DNA of 64,000 bases from Taeniopygia guttata (taxonomy: Eukaryota; Chordata; Aves; Passeriformes; Estrildidae). The stretch's first letter is position 1, and each line of letters opens with the position of its first letter. The notes beneath the pieces were generated by a model. That model saw only the letters and a list, made by a program, of their open reading frames with translations, had not been told where the DNA came from and ran no database searches. Positions 25,301 to 34,519 of this stretch are shown here, in pieces. The translations under genes were made by a program, and so were the position numbers. The stretch spans positions 330,001 to 394,000 of the forward strand of contig NC_133044.1 of assembly GCF_048771995.1 (NCBI RefSeq), read 5' to 3'.

Positions 25301-25900
25301 AGCCGCTTCACCGTCCCCCCGCACATGGGTGGCGGTCCGCCGTCCCCAGCCCTGAGCCTCCGTACAGCCCCCGGTTCCCGTACAAGCCCCTGCCCCGGCC
25401 CCGCGGCTCCGAGCGCAGACGGAGGAGCCGAGAGCCGCGAACCGCCAGGAGCGCGTACGTACCGCGAGGATGGGCTGGAGCCGCGCCGTGCCCGCGCCGT
25501 GCCCGCCGCTCGCCGCCTGCGGATCCCGCCGCGCTGGCGGAGCCGGCCCCGCGCGGGGCGGGGCGGGGCGGGGCGGGGCGGGGCGGGGCGGGGCCGTGCG
25601 GGGCGGGGCGGGGCGGGGCGGGGCCGTGCGGGGCCGGGCCGTGCGGGGCCGGGCCGTGCGGAGCGGTCCGCGCCCCCCGCCCGCCGCCGCGGCCCGGCAT
25701 CCCGCAGGCTGCCGCCCTGTCCTGCCCAAAGGGCCTAAAGGCAGTAACACGGCCTCGCCGTGGCTGTCTCCTCGTTCCCTTCCCACCGAGCAGGAGCTGG
25801 AGGCGCCGGCCCAGCCCGGCCCGCAGCATCCCTGTGCCCCGCAGCTCCGCTCCCCGGCCGCAGCAGCGCCCGCGGCTGCTCTTGCCCAGTCGGAGTTTAC
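25300..25900. promoter_or_regulatory. CpG island with a possible non-coding first exon
   Basis: The stretch is dense in CG and includes the GGGGC pentamer tract. On the minus strand a donor-like CTCGCG|GTACGTACG occurs with its last exonic base at 25,463. A non-coding RAP1GAP2 first exon transcribed leftward from this island would fit, but the only ATG frame upstream of it is a low-complexity Pro/Ala frame in phase 1, which does not match the shared exon. Function is inferred from composition only. Confidence 0.45.
25551..25665. repeat. GGGGC pentanucleotide tract, G-quadruplex prone
   Basis: Runs of GGGGC (seven or more in tandem, then four to five, separated by GGGGCCGTGC) cover about 115 bp. 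Regular runs of four G with one-base loops are the textbook G-quadruplex pattern on the plus strand. It sits in the middle of a CpG island. Confidence 0.9.
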
Positions 25901-27255
25901 ACTTGGGCTGCCTTGGAGACCAACATTTTACTCCAGTGAGACAGACACAGACACCACTCATAAATGGCCGCTGATGTCCTACAGACTCTCCAGAGAGCTC
26001 CAGGTTACTTCCCGGGGAAAACTTCCAGGTACCTTTTCCTCTGGGAAATCAAATGAATCCAGGGAAATGAACCCCCTCAGGAAATCAAATTAATCTAGTG
26101 AAATTAACCCCAACAGCACTTAACATTAATTATAAATGATGTTACACATATTTCAGTTCCACATGCCAAATGAAACATGCACATCAGGCATGAGGCTAAC
26201 ACAGCGTCTGAAAGCAATCTGCAAAAATTAGTTAAAATCAATAAATAGCACAGTCATTCCAGTTTCTGGAAAGCCTCTCCAGCGGCAGGCAGAGGAATTC
26301 CCATCGTGGGAAGCAGATGGCAGCAGTAAGCGTGTATGCCATGGCTCCTGCCGAGAACAGCTGGCACCTCCCTCATGCCCCTAGAAGTCTCTTCCAGGTG
26401 TGAATGTCACCTCCTTCCACCCCCAACCCTGCTTGGCTTGCATGAAAAGTACCCACAGCCCTTCCTGTCCTGGGAAATCCAAGTCATTTGGGCACCTCCT
26501 TCCTCTGCAGTCACCCTCCCACTGTTGTTCTCATCCATGCAATTCCAGGCAGATAAATACTTCAGGGCTTTAAGGGCTCTTGGAACAAAATTGCTGCTGA
26601 AATAGAGAGCGAGGAGCTTTTAGTGCCACAGCCGCTCAGGGACTCAGCATGTTCCAGAGCTCTTTGCAGGCCAGAGAGCAGATGCTGCTCTGTGTGTGTC
26701 TGAGGCCCATGAGGCTTTTATGTTAATGGTGTTTTATCATCAAACACGGCATGGGAACTGACAGCAATGCATATGCATCAGCAGGGAGAGCCACAGCACA
26801 TACCTGGGATGTGGCTCCCAAGGGGAGAGGTTAAGCTCTGACCAAAATCAGGGGATCAGAACAGATATTTTCCAGTGATCACTGATGGCTGGGGGAAACG
26901 CAGCCCCTGGCTACAACCTGTTTTTAAGTGGACCTCAAGTGCTGCACACATAAAGCAGATCCTCAACCAAACCCATGGGGGAAATTACAAGGAAAGTTTG
27001 GGCAGGCAGGTGATAATTTTCCTTTCCACTGCTTTAAACTAAACAGTGCTCATGTGGTGTTTGCAGCTCCTGGTGCAGCCGCTGTGCCTGGGACTTTATT
27101 TTAAAGCAAAGCTCAAGATGTTCATGTATCACAGGGTCCCCAGATAGGCTGGGGCTCGCAAGGCCCATGTCAAAACCACAAGGGCTTGTGAAAGAGCAAG
27201 CAGCAGGGTATGTGCCAGAGCTCCCCACATCCCCCAGCCCTGCACCCAGCAGCCC
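25900..27255 (-). other. RAP1GAP2: RAP1GAP2 intron (long isoform)
   Basis: AT-richer intronic DNA with no recognised exon or repeat. Confidence 0.5.
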
Positions 27256-27261
27256 CCTTAC

Positions 27262-27378
27262 CTGCTGGGGGAGCCCAGGTCTGCCCGGCTGACGATGCGA
27301 TGCTGGTGGGGCGAGTAGAGCCACTGGAAAGCCGTCAGCGTCCTCTCCTCAATGCGAAAGCGGCCCTCTCGCACATAC
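27262..27378 (-). CDS. RAP1GAP2 alternative isoform, second coding exon
   Basis: On the minus strand, acceptor TTATTTTTAG|G and donor CCCAGCAG|GTAAGG enclose 117 bp. The open frame (residues 18-55 of this isoform) begins YVREGRFRIEERTLTAFQ and ends RIVSRADLGSPS. It takes its first base as the end of a TG|G tryptophan codon from the 29.2-kb exon, and its last two bases AG combine with the G of the 15.5-kb exon to give AGG (R56), followed by IDKKML. Three exons therefore agree in phase. The sequence looks like genuine coding DNA, but I do not recognise a domain. Assignment to RAP1GAP2 is inferred from strand, order and phase. Confidence 0.65.
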
Positions 27379-28305
27379 CTAAAAATAACACCAAGGGAGA
27401 CTGAAATATTCATCAGTGCTGGATTGCGGGAGGGAGCGGCAGGATGCAGGAGTGGCTGCCTCGGCACCACCGCGCTCCTCGGTGGGAGCAGAAAATCCCG
27501 TTACAGCCCGGCTGCCCGCATCCCTGTGCCGCCCCCAGCATCACTTCAAATGCCAGGCCACAGGTTGAGGCTTATCAAGTAATAGTCGAGGGAATCAATG
27601 GTTATGAATTTGATTAGAAGAGTATGGGTTTGCCATAAAGTGAGAAAAATTCTGATAACCACAGTTGTTTCTATCTTTTGGGACAAAATCCTTCTGCCTG
27701 TTTCCATCCCAGCAGCCAGCTGCACTTCATACACACTCCTCTGAACATGAAATTTCATCAGCAAGTAATTAATAAGTGAAAGCCTCTGTAGTACTGATTG
27801 GAGGCACATGCACACACAGCTGCAGCATCTATGAACCTCACCCAGAGCTGGAGACAGCTCCTGTCCCTTCCTCTGCCTATGGATGCTCCAGGAGGTTCAT
27901 TCCCAACATTAATGGCAGGGATGTGCCCACACTGTCTGGATGGGGCCAGGGGGATGTTCCATGTGCTGTGAGCTCCCCACTTGCTGCTGCTGGGCTCTGT
28001 GACCTCCCTGAGCCCAGCCCAGCCCTGCGGGGTCCTGCGGTGCTGGGGGCAGTGACAGTGCAGGAACTGTGACTTCACACTGCAGCTGAAGGAAACCCAA
28101 AAGGCTCCGTGAGCATCCCCAGCACAGTAAGTGCCAATTTTCTAGTTAAAAGCAGCCAAGCACAGTGCAATGCCAATGCTCCCTGCAGCTCTGGTGCACC
28201 ATAACCGTGCACAGGGCAGAGGCAGGGAAGCCAGAGTGTCCCCTGGGAAGTGGGGGTGAGGCAGTGGGGATGCAGAACAGCCAGGCCATGCAGCTGCTGT
28301 AACAG

Positions 28306-28311
28306 TTTATT
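28306..28311 (-). terminator. possible intronic poly(A) signal
   Basis: The minus strand has AATAAA, preceded by a pyrimidine-rich stretch with an acceptor-like CCCTTGCAG. It lies about 0.9 kb after the 29.2-kb exon, so a truncated transcript ending here is possible. A single hexamer is weak evidence. Confidence 0.25.
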
Positions 28312-28429
28312 CAAGTGTGTGAGGGAAAAAATTGTCCTTGGCTGCAAGGGAGGGCGGGGGAGGTAAGGGGGAAGGGAAGTTGAGAGGAAAAGAAAAAGCT
28401 TCAGTGATTCCCACTCTTGCCGTAGTTTG

Positions 28430-29460
28430 AGGGGCTCCCACCCACAGCTGGGGCGCTGGCACCCAGCGCCAACCCGGCTCGGGCTCTGCTCCCGCCCCGG
28501 GACCAGCCCGGCCCCGTCCCGGAGCTTCCATCAGCATCCCCACGGAGCCGCCCAGCCACAGCCTGGCATCGCCGCAGCGCCCTGCTCAAAAGTCACAAGC
28601 TTCGGACGTCACAAACTGCACAATTCAACATAAAAGAACACAGACAAAGCTTGTTCTCAATGTCAGCCCGTCCCGGCTGCTCCGGGCACAGACAGTGCCC
28701 TGTTCCAAGCCCCGTCCCCGCACGCCAGAGATCAGAGGAGCCTCAGCACGCCACGCGAGTCCCGGGGACTCCCGGAATGAGGAGACCTCGGCATCCCGGC
28801 ACGCTGCCGCTCCCATGCTTCCTCCTGAGCCGACAGGACCCTTTCCCAAGTGGAAAAAGTCTTCGGGTTCCGACTCTCCTACCTCTGCCAGAGATTCCCC
28901 TCCCAGCACGGACCCGCCCCCTCCCTGCACCCCCGGGACCCCCGCTCCAGCGGGGACCCCCGTTCCGGCCGGGACCACGCGGTGCCCCTCGGAGCGCCCC
29001 GAAGCATCCTAGATCCAGGGCGAGGTCCCGTGTCCCCTCAACCCTCCCCGGGGTCCCCCAGCCCGGGTTCTCCTCCTGTCCCGGGCTGGGAGCATCCCCA
29101 CGCCAAAGCCCAGAGCCCCTCGCAAGCTGAGCCCCCGCCGGTCTCCAGCTCGGGTGCCCCCGGCCGCGACCCCTGGGACCCGCGGCTCCGCCGCACTCAC
29201 CAGCGCACCAGCTCCCACCGCCGCTCCCCCGCCGCCTTGCCCGAGGCCATCCTGGGGTCCCGCGGGGCGGGGGGAGCCGCAGACCCCGCCCGGAGCCGGC
29301 GGCGGCTCCTCCGCACCGGGCCCGGCCCCGGGGCGGCTGCGCCGGTTCCGCCGCTCCCGCCCCCTCCGGCGCCCGGGGCCCGGGGGGGCCTGGCCCGGGC
29401 AGGTGCGGGGGGGCCGCACCGCTCTGCCCGGTTATGTAAAGCGTTATGCAACGCCCCCGG
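28430..29460. promoter_or_regulatory. CpG island, promoter of the long RAP1GAP2 isoform
   Basis: CpG-dense DNA surrounds the ATG exon at 29,201-29,250 and continues upstream of it on the minus strand to about 29,460. No TATA box was seen. It ends about 4.5 kb from the first CCDC92B exon candidate, which is transcribed in the opposite direction. Confidence 0.6.
29201..29250 (-). CDS. RAP1GAP2 alternative isoform, first coding exon
   Basis: The minus-strand ATG begins MASGKAAGERRWELVR, followed by TG|GTGAGT, a strong donor. The exon ends in phase 2 and joins the 27.3-kb exon as W17-Y18. It lies in a CpG island, as expected for a first exon. With exon two it supplies 55 residues that would replace MFQRKRSVSFGGYGW. 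The isoform would therefore lack the RKRSVS segment and its two regulatory serines. The gene assignment rests on phase and position; an independent short gene is the alternative. Confidence 0.6.
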
Positions 29461-31080
29461 CGGGGCAGCCCCGAGGGGCACACACCGCTCCGGTACTGCT
29501 CTGCACCGACCGGCTGGATCCCATCCGGGGCTCCGGGGAAACCTTCGTTTCCCAGCCTTTTAAACACTTGGAGCAAGTCCGCGCTGAGCATCCCAAAGTG
29601 CCTCGGGAGCAGCCACCGGGGGAAAAGACCCCAAGACGGGACCCTGACATCCTGGTCCTCCCCAAGCCCTCACTCACCCAGTCCCTCACAGGCGCGCAGG
29701 GGCGAGCTGAGGCCACACCGGCACAGCCTGCGGACCCCGCCCCCGGCTCTGCCACGGTCCTTGCTCGCTCTAAGAGCACCCACCCAACCCCCTGGCAGAA
29801 CGGCAGAGCTATTCTTCCATACATGCAAAGTAAAACCTGCCCGAGCCAGAGTTTCCCTCCTGGGCGCTGCAGGGGGCTCAGGAAGCAAACCACACGTGCA
29901 GTCAGGTATTACTTCAAGGAGCTTTAAACCTCACTGAAAGCTGTTTCCCAAAAGTGGTGTTCTGGCCCTAAATCCTCACTTTTCTGATCTTTGTGAACTT
30001 AATTTCACGGTTCAGCAAACCCAGGTGCTGCATCCACAAGCCCACAGCTTCATTAAAAGCAGTGTTAATTACTCAAGTAAATTCCTGTTATTGGTAATTC
30101 TGAAGTCCTGCTATTGTTGGGTGCAAACACGTCTGAAGGGCGTTGGTGCTTCCTCACGGCTGGGGAGCAGAGGTTGCTTAGCCAGGCTAGCTGGAGAGGC
30201 TGTGCCTTGCCTGGGCCACAGAAAGGTAACTCAGATCCTCCCAAATCTGGGCAGTGACCTGCCCTCCACAGGGGCTGTCATCTCCTCCAGGTTCTGGGCT
30301 GAAGGCTGGAGAGAACAACCTGCCCCGAGAGAACACGTCCGCGTGCCAGGCGGGCAGCTGGCAGATGGGAGCCCCCCGTGGGAGCCCAGCAGTTGGCCCT
30401 CGTGTGTGCCAGCTGAGAGTGGCCAGAAATCACTGGCACGCCAGATCTGATGGTCACCACCGGGCTCAGTGAGGCCACGCTCCACAGAGCCCAGAGCCAT
30501 AAGGAGCCCCACAGCTGTAAATGGGCAGAGAGCTCACGGGGACAGCCGAGCTATGCCACTGCTCCAGCCACTCACACTGCCAGAGCACAGCCCTGGCTGA
30601 GCCTTCCTTGGCACTGACCCTGCCTCAGCTTCCCCCAGCCCCTGCACCAGCTGCAGGAGGGCACGCCAGGGAAGCAGTGACAGATGAGAGGGGCCAAAAC
30701 TTGTCCTCCCACCCCTGGAGCCCCGTAGCTGACCCACCCCTGCTTCAGCATAACAATTTTTACAGACCTGTGAGATTTAAAAATAAAAGCAACTTTCATT
30801 GAAAAAAAGTTTTTAAACCACGAGAAAAATTTAAAATTGGACTGTTCACATATCACATATGCATTAACACAGAGGAACAAATTGCATTGCTTAGCTCAAG
30901 CAAATAGCCTTACAAGTAGATATTTTCCAATCCCTGTGGAAATGTTAAGCTAATGTTAAATTTATTAAAATCTGCCATCCTCCAGCTTTTAGCCTTTAGA
31001 CTTTAAGGAGAGTCTTATTAGGTTCTTCAAAGCAATTAAAAGGCACACACACACTACATTTCAATTAGGTTGAAAAATAA
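29460..31080. other. intergenic, RAP1GAP2 - CCDC92B
   Basis: DNA upstream of the divergent pair. No gene, repeat family or RNA was recognised. Confidence 0.5.
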
Positions 31081-31085
31081 TATCT

Positions 31086-31150
31086 GGGGCCGGGCCGGGG
31101 CCGGGGCCGGGGCCGGGGCCGGGGCCGGTGCCGGTGCCGGTGCCGGTGCC
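31086..31150. repeat. GGGGCC hexanucleotide array
   Basis: Six GGGGCC units, with one unit shortened to GGGCC, run from 31,086 to 31,126. Four GGTGCC units follow to 31,150. The hexamer is the same motif as the human C9orf72 repeat and can form G-quadruplexes. Immediately after it the sequence stays CG-rich for about 150 bp and contains GCAGCAGCAGCAG. Confidence 0.95.
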
Positions 31151-33330
31151 GCTAGAGGTCAGTGCCGGCTCGGAGCAGCAGCAGCAGCCGGAGCCCGGGC
31201 CCGCTCGGAAGAGCTGCCGCCCGCAGCCCCACGCGCAGTGCCCGCATCCCGCATCTCTCATCCCACGTCTCCGCATCCCGCAGACTTCATCCCTACACCC
31301 TCACATCCTCACATTCCCCATCCTGCATCCCCGCAATCTCCACCAGCCTCGAGCCAGGGGAAAAGCCCCGTTGCTGCAGCAGAACCCGGAGCTGAGGCTC
31401 TTGGTGGGTGTCCCCGTGTCCCGTGGGTCACCGTGAGCAGGGGCTGCCAGCGCTCTCCCTGAGGCACATGGCAGTGAGATGTCTCCAAGCTGGGCTGTAA
31501 CAGGCAAGGAGCTGACTGCCTCTGCCCAACAGGCTCTGGAGCTCAGACACACGTCTGAGGTGGCAGCAGGGAGCCTCCAGTTCCTCCTGAACTGGTATTC
31601 CTGCCATTTTTGCCTCACTATATTGTAACCTCAGATTTATTTGAGAAGGAACTCTGTCTCTTGGAACAAGCAGGGAGTCAGGAAGAGATGCAGCATAATT
31701 GCAGTGCGGGACATCACGGTGGCTGGAAGCATCAGTGAAGGGACTGCTGTGTCATGTCCTGCTCGAGAAAGCTGCCAGTGAAACCAGGTAATTTTGGAAC
31801 TGGTGATGGGAAACATGAGCAGCCTGTGTGCACCAGAGTGAACCCAAGTTGCTGGGTGACCGCTGAGGAGGCACGGACATTTCCTGCGCCATGCTGGGTG
31901 CAGAGGAGTCGCTGCGCTCTGCTGCTGGCCCGCCCGCCCGGCAGGCTGCATCCCGGAGCGATGACCTCATTTACAGAGCAGCTCTCTGTCCCTCAGTGCC
32001 TGACCTTGACTGTTTGCAGGCTTGTCTTTTATCCAGTGGAAAATCGATGAAAATTGTACAAACCTTGTGAAACATGATGCACTCAGACATTTCCCCTCTC
32101 TCCTCCCCCCATCTCCCGTCTGTAGCTCACTGCTGCTCAAGTTAGCACACAAGTTAGAGGAAGACACAAGGAAAAAGTAAAGACTCCATACACCTCAAAC
32201 ATGGCACACTGCCCTGAGAAGGACAAGTGGCACCTTGGCAAGCATTGACCTGAGGGTCACAAATGGGTGAGAGGGGCTCCACATGAGCTCCACAGTGCTG
32301 CTCTGGAAAAGAAAGGTTTCATTCTCCCCCTTCACCCAGGCATCTGTGACCCCTTAACCACTCTTTGTTTCAAGAACTCAATTTTTCAGAGAACACAAGT
32401 TGAGAGGAGGCCCACATAGGAGTTGGCATGACTGGCTGAGCATTGGGAGACCCTGAAGCTCTCCATTGTGCTGTCTGGGGCTGCAAACAGATCTGTCTGA
32501 AAAACTTATTGCAAATGAGCTTCTTGTGTGTGCATGTACAGACCTTCAGGCTCATCTTTTCTCCTGATTCAGTTATTTCTTTCTTTGTGTGAACTAAACT
32601 TACTCTCCATAGATAAGCCCTAACACCAAGCCCAGCCTTTCTCAGCTACCAGAAACAACAAGCCAGGCTGGACCCCACCACTGTGCATCAGGTGAGGGCC
32701 CAGTCCTTGGCCATTACTGTGCCGAGATGTCACAAACCTTCGGTATCACACCTGGAGCGTGTGCTTTGCTGCAGGCACAGGGCAGCCTATTGGCCACAGC
32801 ACACCGTCGCTGGATCTGTGGAGCACCAACACCCACTCAGAGCCTGGAAGCATTCAAGGGGAGGGAAGGATGTGGGATGGCAGAATGATACCACAGACCA
32901 CACTCTGTGAGCTTCCCTGCAACTCCCCTGTGTGCTGGTTGCACACAGGGATAAGCAGGGTTGCAGCAGTTTTAACAGGGAGACGGCAGCACGGTTCAGC
33001 ATCAGAGCAGGAGCACGACACTCCCTAGGCACATTTGGGTTTAAGGGAACGGAATCAGCAGACTGTCAGCTGACGGAGAGGACGCTACCATTCTCCTGTG
33101 CCGTCACCGTCACCGCCGTGCAGCATGGAACAGGCCACCGCATCCCAGCCTCCCTCCGGAACAGGCGCAAAGGATTGAGTGAGTCATCCTTGAATGTGAA
33201 GCCCCAGCTGTCTGGGCACCACAAACAAAAGGCATGAAAAATCAGTAACCACTTGAGTAAACAAGTTTTTCTCACCATCTCTCTGATCACAGCTCCGCTG
33301 GTTTGACCGACCAGTTTCCCGGCTGCAGCC
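31151..33330. other. intergenic, RAP1GAP2 - CCDC92B
   Basis: Ordinary non-coding DNA up to the next CpG island. No gene or repeat family was recognised. Confidence 0.5.
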
Positions 33331-33634
33331 GGTACCGGCCCGGTTTGACTCGCATCCCCCCGAGTGGCGGTGACACTGCAGGGACACACCGCCGCTGCCC
33401 TCCCCAGACACAGAGACCCCGCCCTGACCTGCCGGGGCTGCTCGGGGGTCCCCGCGCCCGGGGCCGAGCGGGCGGCGCCCGCGGGACCCTCCGGGCAGCT
33501 CCGGCCTCGGGTTCAGCACCGCGGACAGCGGCGGGGAGGGAGCCGCGCCCCAGGGCCGGGCAGCGGGACCCCGAGACCCCGAGGAGCGGGACCCGGCCGC
33601 AGGAGGGTCCGGGGGAGCGGGGGGAGCCCCGAGG

Positions 33635-33722
33635 GTCCCGGGGAGCTGAGCCCCGCTTCACCGGGGGTCCCGGGGAGCTGAGCCCCGCTTCACCGGGGGT
33701 CCCGGGGAGCGGCGCCCCCGCC
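33635..33722. repeat. minisatellite, 32-bp unit, about 2.7 copies
   Basis: GTCCCGGGGAGC recurs at 33,635, 33,667 and 33,699, exactly 32 bp apart, with the intervening TGAGCCCCGCTTCACC identical in the first two copies. The array is in the CpG island, about 250 bp before the candidate CCDC92B first exon. Confidence 0.9.
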
Positions 33723-33966
33723 GCGATGCGGCTCCCCCGGCGGTGGCCGCCGCGGCCCGACCCCGGGCCGGGTGTGTGCCCGCGGCCGCCGCCGCCGCCC
33801 CGGCGGAGCTCCCCAGTTCCGGTCACGTTGCCGCCTGTTTACGGGCGGCGGGGCCGGGCCGGGCGAGGCGGGGCCGCCGCAGGCAGCGCGGGCGGCGCGG
33901 GAGCCGGCGCGGCCCCGGCGCGGCCCCGGCGCGGCCCGGCCCGGCCCGGCCCGGCCCCGCCGCCCC

Positions 33967-34011
33967 ATGACGCCCAGCGGGCGCCCCTTGGGGCCCCGCC
34001 GCTCCCCCCAG
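33967..34011 (+). CDS. CCDC92B: candidate CCDC92B 5' exon (5' UTR or N-terminal extension)
   Basis: ATG opens fifteen codons, MTPSGRPLGPRRSPQ, ending CCCCAG|GTAAGG, a strong donor in phase 0. The next CCDC92B exon (acceptor at 38,960) starts GCC TGG ACT... and reads in frame through AWTGNLVA into METVSLEH. A 23-residue extension is therefore possible. The ATG here has C at -3, a poor context, while the METVSLEH start has G at -3 and G at +4. The latter matches the human start, so this exon is more likely 5' UTR with leaky scanning. The splice link is inferred. Confidence 0.45.
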
Positions 34012-34164
34012 GTAAGGCACCGGCCGCGGGCCGCGGGGCGCGGGGCGGGCGGGGTCCCCGGGCGCGGGCCGGCCCCGCACGAGTTGCCCGCAGCGCCGCC
34101 GGGTCCGTTCGAGAAGTTGCTTCCCCCGGTACGTGGCCCCGCCGGCGGTCTGTCCCGGCGGGCC

Positions 34165-34420
34165 CCCGAGCCCTGCCGGGCTCTGTCGATCCCCCCTAGC
34201 CCTGCCGGGCTCTGCCGGGCTCTGCCGGCCCCCCCAAACCCTGCCGGGCTCTGCCGGGCCCCCCAGCCCTGCCGGGCCCCCCAAACCCTGCCGAGCCCCC
34301 CGAGCCCTGCCGGGCCCCCCAAACCCTGCCGGGCTCTGCCGGGCTCTGCCGGGCTCTGCCGGGCCCCCCGAGCCCTGCCGGACCCCCCAAACCCTGCCCG
34401 GCTCTGCCCGGCTCTGCCGC
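34165..34420. repeat. CG-rich tandem repeat, 10- and 19-bp related units
   Basis: Units CCGGGCTCTG and CCGGGCCCCCCAAACCCTG alternate irregularly for about 250 bp just after the candidate CCDC92B exon 1 donor. This gives long Ala/Pro/Gly/Arg shadow frames on both strands. Confidence 0.9.
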
Positions 34421-34519
34421 CCGCTGCGGAGCGCGGCGCCGGCCCCGGGCAGTGTCGCTGCCAAGCCCCGGCGTGCGGGCGGCACCGCGGGCTCCCCAGG
34501 CGGGAGGAGGATTGGCCCG

